Positions 12,601 to 17,545 of a stretch of DNA of 21,111 bases are shown here, piece after piece. Position numbers and translations under genes: made by a program. The notes under the pieces are model-generated. The model saw only the letters and a program-made list of their open reading frames with translations, made no database searches and was not told where the DNA came from. Position 1 is the first letter of the stretch. Every line of letters begins with the position of its first letter. This stretch comes from Sphacelaria rigidula. Taxonomy: Eukaryota > Phaeophyceae > Sphacelariales. The DNA lies in NCBI GenBank assembly GCA_964200075.2, contig CAXNAA020000465.1, positions 1-21,111 on the forward strand. Reading direction: 5' to 3'.

Positions 12601-15527
12601 CCTGCAGCGCCTCTGCCCTGGCCGACTCGGGAGCTGCCGCCTCAACATCATCCGTCACAGTTGACGCATCTCGCTGAATGGACAACGGCACATCATCTGT
12701 GACCATAGGGGGAGAGGACCCTGCGGGGGCATCTTCTGACGCTTCGGCAGTGACCTCGGGTTCCTTGACTCCTTCGGGCGCTCCATCGGCTGCGGCGGCT
12801 TGTTCCTCTGCTTTTTGCTTCGCGTGCTGGAGGAACAAGGACGGGGGGCATCAAATACTCTGTATAGCACCGCAACGAACGGCTCGTCTTGACATGCAAG
12901 GGGAGGAACGATTAAGGAGTCAATCTTGTTTTGCTTAAATTCCTTTGAATTTGTCTCGTTCAGCATCTGCTCCATGTGAGTTTTGCACACGTCGTTAACG
13001 ATTGTGTTGTTCGATGCTGCTGTTTCGGCGCTCGTACGATGAACAAGGGTAAATGCTAACGTGGAGCAACCGTCGAAGGCACACCTTCACTGTTGACTGT
13101 TTGCGCCTGAAATTTCCACAAAATAGTTTCTGTACTGTAATCTGTATGGAGAATCGGGAAATGCTACTGAGATACAAAACAGCCTAGAGGTACGATGCGA
13201 GAAACTGTCCGCGTGACATCGGTGGAGTGTTGAATGCAGCGTCCTCTTGCGCACTAAAAATCAGCACTGAACAACACCACTGCTACTTTTCAGTGTCTTC
13301 CCGCTCCACGGGGATGTATACTTGAATCACAGCGAAACTGCCTTCGGGAGGGTAGTTCGTATAAGAAAACATCGCCATCTGAACGCCACGACACGGAGTG
13401 CATTTTCCCACGTATTCATACATGCTTCAAAAACTTTTTGGGGCGCTCCTAGGCTACCTTGAAGCGGGTACAACCGATGCCAGTTAGCGCTCGCGTACTG
13501 CAGCTTGCAAGTTGAATAGCGCCGTGTCGAGCAGCCCATCATACCGTCATGGACCAGTGTAGGCAGAGTGGAGTAACCCTTGACCGAGGGTTCACGGCCC
13601 CCGCCTTTGGTGGGAGCAGATTCATGTTCAGACTTGAGTTCGGTAAGTCTGTACTAATATGAGTATCGATGACAATACAGCAACATGAAATGACAAAACA
13701 GGTCTCCGTTTGTATGTGACGATACCATCAGGGCCACGAAGCGCACTACTAATATCGCACCTCGAGGGCGGACGCCATTTCAGCAAGTTTGGTCTCCAGG
13801 TCCTGCGTGTTCGCCTCCATTTCGTCAGTCCTGATGAATACACACAACACAAGACACGCCAGGAAATGCAAAACCTCACGTCAGCATTCAGTGCCCCGTG
13901 TGCTGATTGGCGGGAGAGTGTGGTGGTGATGGTTCTTGTCTTCAAAGTCTTCCTGGATACAGCTCAACGCGTATGAGACATTTACCCCCGTTGCAAATTC
14001 TTCGCACGTACCACATGTGCCACCTGATCTGCGCTTGCAACGATGTTTTGGTACCTCACTTACGCAATGCGAGATAACCAGCTCGTTGTGTCGTGTGTTG
14101 TGTGTTTGTGTGTGTGTATGTTGTTATTGCTATGTTGCTGTCGCTGCTTCCTCTCTTCTCTATTTCATGTGGTTGTTGCTTGTGCCTCTTTCTGTTCCTT
14201 TTTTTCTTCCTGATTGATTTGTTTTTTTTTATTGTTCGTGACCACGGGTTGTTTTGTTGCAATCAGGTAATGAGAGATATTCAGTCAATCAATCAATGCC
14301 CATATTTCTCGTGATTCGTGTCGATATGCTACCATAACGCGTGAAACCCACAGTTGATTAAAAAAATGACGTGTACGATAATACCACGACCCTTACCCTC
14401 ACGCTACACTAACCATGTCTCGAAAACGAAGGGGGACACCAAGGTCGACATGGAAAGGAACGCAACGAGGCGAAATGACGAGGAAAAAAATACAACGCCG
14501 GCAGATGAATGTTGAAATGCTATACTGTACCTCATGATGCACAATAATCTCCATCATCGGCAAAACGCTGAGCACAACGCGACCGAAACGAAAGACTTGC
14601 GAGACTTGATGGGCTTACACAGATACAAAACGCTCGATTCCATGCTTTGACTTAATAAAAGACCTAACCCCAAACCTAACCCAAGAGAGTGATCACACGA
14701 AATATTACTAGACAACACCCATCCTTCATCTGTGTTGTCGTGGATGTGTGCTGTCGTCTCATCTATTATGGACGCCAGGCTACACCTTTCGGTGTATGTG
14801 GGCGCACCAGCCGGGGTTCCACAGGAGGAAGGTCAACACAGGAGCTTTTTCCTTTTCATTTGTTATTCTTTTTTATTTATTTTTAGTACCCCACCTTCCT
14901 TCCGCGGTGCTTGCCTTGATTTTTATCGCGAGAGGGGTTCAGCAGTCCCCTTCCCTCGTCGACCGTTAGGTCGATTTTTGTGTACTCATGACATAGTCGC
15001 TCTCCACTGTTGAACATGATGTGAGAAAAAATCGCTTGGAGATTTGACTCCATGACCCAACCGTGAGAAGGTTTCGAGGTTACCAACTGAACCACCGAGG
15101 CGACCGCCTTATCCGTACCCTCGTGATATGACAAATATTTCCAGACAATAACTACAACTCACCGTCGACGCAGCCCCGCAGCTTCGTGTTGCAACGCTAA
15201 CTTGTCACTCTCAACCTTTTCCAACTGCTGCACACGAGCGTGGAGGGCGCCGCGTGCCAAATTTGACTCTTCCAAATTAGCGGTGCAACTCGCCAACTCC
15301 GCCGTACGTGTCTCTATTTGAGCGAGAAAGTCATTTCGCGCCGAGGTAAGCTCCGCCACGGCTGCCGCTTGCTCTTCTGCCTGCGACTGTCCGAACACAA
15401 TGACCATCAAAACAACCAAGGCAACAGTGAGGGGAGAAAATATACAAGGAACAACGACGATGCTGCGCCGCACCAACAATCGGTTCATGTCCATTATTTT
15501 CCCTTGTCTTGTTGAGACAGACTCCAT
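585..15527 (-). CDS. Multi-exon gene for a long coiled-coil protein (gene-level entry; exons listed separately)
   Basis: Fourteen well-supported exons and one weaker one on the minus strand join into a single open frame. Every exon is bounded by AG on its 5' side and GT (once GC) on its 3' side. Adjacent phases agree everywhere: most junctions are phase 0, while exon 1/2 and exon 9/10 are both phase 2. The product is rich in Ala, Glu, Lys, Arg, Gln and Leu, is nearly free of aromatic residues, and shows heptad-like spacing of Leu/Val/Ala through most exons. This is what a parallel coiled-coil rod looks like (golgin-, centrosomal- or myosin-tail-like). Such proteins usually tether or scaffold, but no motif here names a partner or a compartment. 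About 720 to 765 residues are visible. The N-terminus could be the ATG at 15525-15527 or an unseen exon; the 3' end is unresolved. Intron retention at exons 3, 5 or 14 would give early stops, so two adjacent genes cannot be fully excluded. Confidence 0.75.
993..1026. repeat. Perfect 13-bp hairpin
   Basis: GATTTGGTCCAAA at 993-1005 is followed by an eight-base loop and its exact complement at 1014-1026. It is in the intron after exon 14, about 270 bases from the foldback at 1297. The pairing does not extend outward. Confidence 0.7.
1297..1482. repeat. Foldback/hairpin element with imperfect arms
   Basis: The core stem is perfect over 14 bp: GTCGTGATTTCAAC at 1362-1375 and its complement at 1399-1412. 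Outside it, the arms keep pairing with gaps (TCTGATCTG, CACTGGAAGA/CAGTGGAAGA, CATCATTTTT-like and GTGTCT blocks) to about 1297 and 1482. It sits in the intron following exon 14. This is a MITE-like foldback with no coding capacity. Confidence 0.65.
1559..1765 (-). CDS. Coiled-coil gene, exon 14 (end of coil, start of a non-coiled segment)
   Basis: The acceptor is cgtctccgcag|GTG. The first 26 codons (VERLRSMVKKLQRDRQSKDA and on) finish the coiled coil. The remaining 43 contain Pro, Trp, Cys, Phe and Gly (for example VWCLVRPTMPAVPE) and look like a different, folded or extended segment. The donor CCTGAG|gtacgt is close to ideal and phase 0. If it is not used, the frame continues 15 codons (VRARGRSRTDDSVRF) to a stop at 1511, making this the terminal exon. 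I prefer splicing because of the donor strength. Confidence 0.7.
2069..2206 (-). CDS. Coiled-coil gene, exon 13
   Basis: The acceptor is tacctggcag|GTG and the donor GGCAAG|gtgagc, phase 0 at both ends, 46 codons. It starts VETLRSTLADVETALKDREK and ends EEMEGK. The Lys/Glu-rich helix carries continuous heptads and is one of the least ambiguous exons. It starts at the same type of codon boundary (cag|GTG) as exons 4 and 14. Confidence 0.8.
2881..2976 (-). CDS. Coiled-coil gene, exon 12
   Basis: The acceptor is cgtaattgcag|CAA and the donor ACCGAG|gtacag, phase 0 at both ends, 32 codons (QLKASEKQVTSLNVQAEAAA to GQLQTE). It is an amphipathic helix rich in Gln and Ala. A (GA)n microsatellite lies about 40 bases upstream on the gene strand, outside the exon. 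Confidence 0.7.
3016..3036 (+). repeat. (GA)n microsatellite
   Basis: An alternating GA run follows a short CA run. It lies in the intron just upstream of exon 12 on the gene strand and forms a CT-rich tract on the transcript, which could add to the pyrimidine tract upstream of the exon 12 acceptor. Confidence 0.85.
3535..3639 (-). CDS. Coiled-coil gene, exon 11
   Basis: The acceptor is ctgggggtag|GAG (a weak pyrimidine tract) and the donor CAAGCG|gtgagg, phase 0 at both ends, 35 codons. It reads ERDAAVAKVESAQRERETSR and ends YKALQA. It is an Arg/Glu/Lys-rich helix. Its opening is similar to exon 8 (EKDAAVAEQAS against ERDAAVAKVES), which hints at an old exon duplication. Confidence 0.65.
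4407..4752. repeat. 346-bp foldback element, nearly loopless
   Basis: The left arm from 4407 (TCATGTATCG) pairs with the right arm ending at 4752 (CGATACATGA) and continues inward through matching blocks such as GCTAGGCGGATG, TGACACCTTG, CGCCGAGAC and TTCCAGAGCA. The centre is GGTTTTGGCCAAAACC at 4572-4587, so there is essentially no loop. The arms have diverged by scattered substitutions and small indels. It lies in the intron between exons 10 and 11. It contains no ORF of its own. It is a foldback or long-TIR MITE; no target duplication was identified. Confidence 0.85.
4996..5027 (+). repeat. 32-bp dispersed inverted repeat, left member
   Basis: TTCCTCTGTCCAACAAGATA and the next 12 bases match the reverse complement of 5685-5716 at 29 of 32 positions by eye. 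Similarity stops sharply outside, so this is not a normal foldback arm. It may be the remnant ends of a decayed element of about 720 bp in the exon 10-11 intron. Confidence 0.6.
5685..5716 (-). repeat. 32-bp dispersed inverted repeat, right member
   Basis: This is the reverse complement partner of 4996-5027 with three mismatches. DNA between them has no intact ORF. Fragmentary minus-strand ORFs (5581-6173) around it look like random or decayed sequence. Confidence 0.6.
6190..6376 (-). CDS. Coiled-coil gene, exon 10
   Basis: The acceptor is cgaaatcag|G, where one base completes the split Arg codon of exon 9. Sixty-two codons follow, starting DAQMSVLVGDAEKLRAANTE and ending LYNQLDTANQ. The donor is AACCAG|gtaggg in phase 0. 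It has strong heptad character (LRAANTEIESQLTAVRSALE). A second acceptor ten bases further in (gcccag|ATG, 6366) is phase 0 and would break the join with exon 9. It precedes the largest intron (2.55 kb), which carries a big foldback. Confidence 0.7.
6705..6733 (+). repeat. (TACGAC)n microsatellite
   Basis: Four full TACGAC units and most of a fifth are present without interruption, in the intron between exons 9 and 10. This is a simple tandem repeat. Confidence 0.9.
7216..7280 (-). CDS. Coiled-coil gene, exon 9
   Basis: The acceptor is tgtggtcag|CTC and the donor CAAAG|gtgatg. There are 21 codons plus two bases: LSTAQQGLQDAESQAADAAN, then Gln and a split Arg codon. The phase-2 end looked anomalous among phase-0 neighbours until it was matched with the phase-2 start of exon 10. 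The join restores AGG and continues the helix. Confidence 0.65.
7695..7823 (-). CDS. Coiled-coil gene, exon 8
   Basis: The acceptor is gctgatacag|GAA and the donor CAGGAG|gtactg, phase 0 at both ends, 43 codons. It starts EKDAAVAEQASTAELLEVSQ and ends LRQE. It is a long uninterrupted helix with regular Leu/Val/Ala core positions. The opposite strand is open across exons 8 and 9 (7200-7778), but that reading has no coiled-coil or other recognisable pattern. Confidence 0.75.
8378..8464 (-). CDS. Coiled-coil gene, exon 7
   Basis: The acceptor is atgtatcag|GCG and the donor AAGTCG|gtgaga, phase 0 at both ends, 29 codons (AKLSAAEEKMASLLERNKKA then ASRLRTMKS). It is a basic amphipathic helix with Leu/Met/Ala at core spacing. 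It is short, but both splice sites are good and the phase matches its neighbours. Confidence 0.7.
8905..9042 (-). CDS. Coiled-coil gene, exon 6
   Basis: The acceptor is ctctcatacacag|GTT and the donor TCTGAG|gtcagc, phase 0 at both ends, 46 codons. The sequence starts VSLEKRLEEVTVEAAQAQEA and ends AVSESE. Its first half is an ideal amphipathic helix; its second half is Ala/Ser/Thr/Gly-richer and may be a looser segment. It has exactly the length of exon 13 (46 codons), and both exons begin with Val in phase 0. Confidence 0.75.
9383..9728 (+). mobile_element. tRNA-derived SINE, copy 1
   Basis: The head is tRNA-like, with an A box (TGGCTCAGTTGG, about 9390-9401) and a B box (GGTTCGATTCC, about 9438-9448). 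The flanking ATCGTCC and GGAGCGAT nearly pair as an acceptor stem. The body and tail align along their whole length with the reverse complement of 14750-15106, including the distinctive CTCCTGTGTTGACCTTCCTC block, an internal A-rich run and a terminal hairpin. No poly-A tail is seen. It lies in the intron between exons 5 and 6, antisense to the gene. Exact ends are uncertain by several bases. Confidence 0.8.
9673..9706 (+). other. Conserved 3' hairpin of the SINE
   Basis: GCGCC and GGCGC, with an inner TACACC-GAAG-GGTGTA stem-loop, close the 3' part of SINE copy 1. The same structure with a GAAA loop is kept in copy 2 at 14772-14805. Conserved 3' stem-loops in SINEs often resemble the tail of the partner LINE that mobilises them. 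That link is inference here. Confidence 0.6.
10328..10537. repeat. 210-bp inverted-repeat (MITE-like) element
   Basis: The outer arm at 10328 (CCAAGGGTAGGTCGAG) matches the complement of the sequence ending at 10537. Pairing continues through GAGTATACTCAATTG, TATTTTGAAAG, GTACTTG and GGGTAGGG blocks to a loop near 10410-10455. It lies between exons 5 and 6, about 190 bases from exon 5. It shares no terminal sequence with the other foldbacks, so it is a separate family. Confidence 0.75.
10722..10952 (-). CDS. Coiled-coil gene, exon 5
   Basis: The acceptor is catcttcag|GAA and there are 77 codons, EAAEARLEKATADAAGAQER through KSLREEN. It is Ala/Glu/Lys/Arg-rich with heptad spacing. The donor chosen is GAAAAT|gtgaga, phase 0. 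The frame stays open and coding-like for 22 more codons (VRFAEAGRRARDMSLASNAK and on) to a stop at 10653, with no better donor before it. An alternative long form ending there is therefore possible. Confidence 0.75.
11403..11597 (-). CDS. Coiled-coil gene, exon 4
   Basis: The acceptor is cgaatcag|GTG and the donor AAGCAT|gtgagc, with phase 0 at both ends and 65 codons. It runs from VDKELLADIETLTVKLKASE to QLREKH and is one of the clearest coiled-coil stretches in the window. Leu, Ile, Val and Met sit at heptad core spacing with charged residues between, and there is no proline and no aromatic residue. Reading through the donor continues open for another 39 codons but loses the coiled-coil composition, which supports the splice site. 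Confidence 0.8.
11598..12601 (-). other. Intron 3, candidate GC-AG intron
   Basis: It begins gcaagt on the minus strand and ends cgaatcag. I see no repeat or mobile element in it. A 106-residue minus ORF at 12078-12398 is not coiled-coil-like and has no matching splice pair. Confidence 0.5.
12602..12826 (-). CDS. Coiled-coil gene, exon 3 (acidic Pro/Ala/Ser/Thr-rich linker; probable GC donor)
   Basis: The acceptor is gttcctccag|CAC and there are 75 codons in phase 0. It begins as helix (HAKQKAEEQAAAA), then becomes an acidic, proline-containing and probably disordered linker with the motif VTDDV twice (residues 46-50 and 57-61 of the exon). It ends AEALQ. The best donor is CAG|gcaagt, an otherwise ideal site with GC in place of GT, keeping phase 0 into exon 4. 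If it is not spliced, four more codons (ASPE then Met) lead to a stop at 12584, giving an acidic C-terminus, so this could also be the last exon of an isoform or of a separate gene. Confidence 0.65.
12827..13760 (-). other. Intron 2
   Basis: It runs from the gtgcga donor of exon 2 to the cctccag acceptor of exon 3. No repeats, SINE parts or extra exons were recognised. Confidence 0.5.
13761..13830 (-). CDS. Coiled-coil gene, exon 2
   Basis: The acceptor is attcatcag|G and the donor CTCGAG|gtgcga. The first base completes the split Arg codon from exon 1 (phase 2), then 23 codons read TDEMEANTQDLETKLAEMAS and ALE, ending in phase 0. Heptad positions carry Met, Leu, Leu, Met and Leu. The exact phase fit to exon 1 is the main reason to link it to the same gene despite the 1.3 kb intron, which contains a SINE. 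Confidence 0.7.
14088..14230 (+). repeat. GT-rich and T-rich low-complexity stretch
   Basis: GTGTTGTGTGTTTGTGTGTGTG is followed by a pyrimidine-rich run with CTGTTCC and TTTTTTTTT tracts. It is in the intron between exons 1 and 2. The open frames here are hydrophobic Leu/Phe/Cys/Val strings, typical of low complexity and not of a gene. Confidence 0.75.
14750..15106 (-). mobile_element. tRNA-derived SINE, copy 2
   Basis: Read on the minus strand this is a second copy of the element at 9383-9728. It starts with a tRNA-like head (GGTGGTTCAGTTGG A-box region), then the shared body, and ends with the same hairpin (ACACC-GAAA-GGTGT). Its B box is decayed (GGAGTCAAATCTCC), so it is probably older or inactive. 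It sits in the intron between exons 1 and 2, in the same sense as the gene and inverted relative to copy 1. Confidence 0.8.
15163..15386 (-). CDS. Coiled-coil gene, exon 1 (first exon seen)
   Basis: The frame runs from SQAEEQAAAVAELTSARNDF to a GLRR end, 74 codons plus two bases. It is strongly helical, with heptad-spaced Leu/Ala and many Glu/Gln/Arg residues. The donor is CGACG|gtgagt, a near-perfect consensus, leaving phase 2. The 5' boundary is either ggacag|TCG (15386) or, six bases on, tcgcag|GCA (15380); both keep the frame and differ by Ser-Gln. The same frame stays open upstream to an ATG at 15527 through a hydrophobic stretch, so this could instead be the first coding exon (separate entry). 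Confidence 0.75.
15387..15527 (-). CDS. Possible N-terminal extension of exon 1 with a membrane-anchor-like segment
   Basis: In frame with exon 1, an ATG at 15525-15527 opens 47 codons. A basic stretch (MNRLLVRR) is followed by about 24 hydrophobic residues (SIVVVPCIFSPLTVALVVLM and on) before the coiled coil. If translated, it would make a type II membrane-anchored coiled-coil protein. The counter-argument is that pyrimidine-rich intron tails on this strand translate into just such Leu/Val/Phe/Ser strings, and the segment ends at a usable 3' splice site. In its favour, I see no other coiled-coil exon on the minus strand between 15.5 and 21.1 kb. No TATA-like element stands out upstream. The start is undecided. 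Confidence 0.35.
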
Positions 15528-16073
15528 GCGGTACGGTGGATGTTAGCATTCTCGCTCGGTTTACGCTGTTGAACCCGGGCGAATCTAGAGCAAACAAGAA
15601 AATGTGGTCGAGTGGTTGGTGTTACGAACTAGGGGCGAGAAGAACATACTGCGCCTGGTGGCCCGGGCCGTACCGTTCCAACAAACTCAATGATTGGATG
15701 ACTAGTTTTGTGCCAACCCGTTACAAACTGGGGCAGCACTGTTTATTCCACAGGGCAAACTCGTCCCCTAAACTATTTTCGACTTCTCCCGTGCTTCGCA
15801 AGTACCTGGACATTCCAGAAGATTTGGCTAGTCTACAATATCGCCATCTTCCATGGGACTGTCAAGTCTTGTTGCAGGCAGCTAAAACGGTGAACGTGTC
15901 TTGATACAATTTTCACTCAAGGTATTGCGCTCGACCCGGACTCGGTCCCCATTTCGACCTTCGCCACTTTTGACCCAATACGTTTTGAACACCATTCAAT
16001 GCCCCTTGATAGTATGAATATGAGTACTTTTCTCAAGAAGTTTCTTTTCAAGATCACTGTGCCAACAGCGCTA
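15528..16073. other. Upstream flank of exon 1, no supported gene
   Basis: If the ATG at 15527 is used, the promoter and 5' UTR should be here. I see no TATA box or other convincing core promoter motif. A 131-residue plus-strand ORF (15509-15904) overlaps exon 1's possible start and has no recognisable features. Confidence 0.4.
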
Positions 16074-16619
16074 CAGTAGTGGGCGGTCTAACCAAACATT
16101 TTGAGACATTTTGTGATTTTTCGTAATTGGCGATTTTCTCGGGCTGTTTTCGCTTGCCACCGCCTGTCACATTGAGGATGTGAAGATATTTGTATCCGCT
16201 CCTCAATACAAGAAAAATACTAATCTGTACTCAATATCGAGTGACTTCCGGGCTGACCGATAATCGGGGGTCCTGCGACGTTTCAGCCCAGATTCTTACT
16301 TCTCGGTATTTTCGGTTTATCTAGCCTGTCCCCATCATATTTCTGAAAAAATGTACACTTTGATTTCTTCGAAATTTTGCCTTCTTATTGCACTAGAGCT
16401 GAAAAAATGTGTTTCACGTTCAATAACACCCTCCTGATGAACGGGGTATTTACTCATTTCTCCCGGTAACACCAACTAGCACTGACATGGGCTGTGTTTT
16501 GAGGATGATCTGTTCATTGTACCAAAATCTACCGACGCTAGCAATTTCGAGTCCTATCTCAGAGTAGTGCGCGAGGAAAACCCCCAAACCCCGCTGAATA
16601 GTTAGACCGCCCACTACTG
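16074..16619. mobile_element. 546-bp MITE of Tc1/mariner type, with TA target duplication
   Basis: The terminal inverted repeats are CAGTAGTGGGCGGTCTAAC at 16074-16092 and its exact complement at 16601-16619, 19 bp without a mismatch. Each end is flanked by TA (16072-16073 and 16620-16621), the target duplication of Tc1/mariner elements, whose ends typically begin CAGT. The interior has no transposase-sized ORF, so it is a non-autonomous derivative that would need a transposase encoded elsewhere. Perfect TIRs suggest a relatively recent insertion. A minus-strand ORF from the right (17087 downward) ends in its TIR stop codon. Confidence 0.88.
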
Positions 16620-17463
16620 TAAGCGAACAACCATGTTTTTGCCTTGATTCGAGGTGATGAAATGAGCAGTGGAAGTCACGTCCGCTCTGCGCTGTGGGAC
16701 CAAAGACTTATTGCAAGCCGCTGAATAGGTATCCACGGAATCGACGGGCATTAGGCCCACCAAATAGGAATTGATCACAGCTAACTCAAAGTCGAACCGT
16801 GCAACGTCCCGGTCAAAGGCATACACCGTCATCAGGCATATAACATTCCTGGTGGGTACTATCGATGGGAAGATAGGAAAGACGGAAAATCTATCGAGTG
16901 GAATTGGAATTACACCGCAGCCTATTATTTTGCCCCATATATTTTGCTTCGTGCAGCTTTTGCAAGGCCAAGGTCCGGACCCCTGGACTAAAGACATGGC
17001 CATCGCCGACACGTTGCCATGACAGCTCTGGCATCCGGTGAAGGTATCATCGACATTATTATTATTTTCATCATTACTTCCGCACACAAGTCCGATCTCG
17101 CGAACCCGTGGTCATAGACATGAGCTCGCCTTAGCGATACCGTTTCCTGCTATTCCTTTCAAGAAACATTGTCAAGACGACATACCACCTCGTTTATGCT
17201 GGACACCCCGTCGACAATTTTTTCGAGTGAACATGGACAGGCATTTTTTTTCCTCACACTTTGAACCCCTCCTCTTCCTCGGGATGAGTAGTCTCAAAGG
17301 ATCAACCCATCTCTCCCACGGTACGCGCCCTTCGTTTCGGTCTCGCGGATTGGGTCAGCACTACCGCACCGCGTCCACTCACGTCACACAAACCCTGTCG
17401 ACTACTTTGTTTACTTACGTTCTCAGGCTTTCCACGGTGGAAATCATACATTACGAAGAAAAA

Positions 17464-17545
17464 AGTCAACGCATCGGGAATCGAACCCCCGTAATCTCCA
17501 CCTTAGTGGCGACAGTCGGACCATTACACCACCGGGGCGCATCCA
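17464..17545 (-). repeat. tRNA-like sequence (A box and B box), probably a SINE head or tRNA pseudogene
   Basis: On the minus strand, CCGGTGGTGTAATGG carries an A-box-like TGGTGTAATGG and is followed about 38 bases on by a perfect B box, GGTTCGATTCC. A T arm can be drawn, but the acceptor ends do not pair over seven bases and the anticodon arm folds as CCAC-TAAG-GTGG with too short a loop. A functional tRNA is therefore unlikely. It resembles a Glu- or Asp-type tRNA-derived retroposon head. It shows no clear body match to the SINE pair. Confidence 0.55.

Noticed and set aside
16614-17087. Minus-strand ORF of 157 codons with CQSC and CKSC pairs
   Set aside because: The cysteine pairs do not match a zinc-binding or haem motif I can name, there are no splice partners, and ORFs of this length occur by chance here. 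Kept only as a note in the region entry.
17464-17545. Functional tRNA gene
   Set aside because: The acceptor ends do not pair and the anticodon loop is malformed, so it is listed as tRNA-like repeat.
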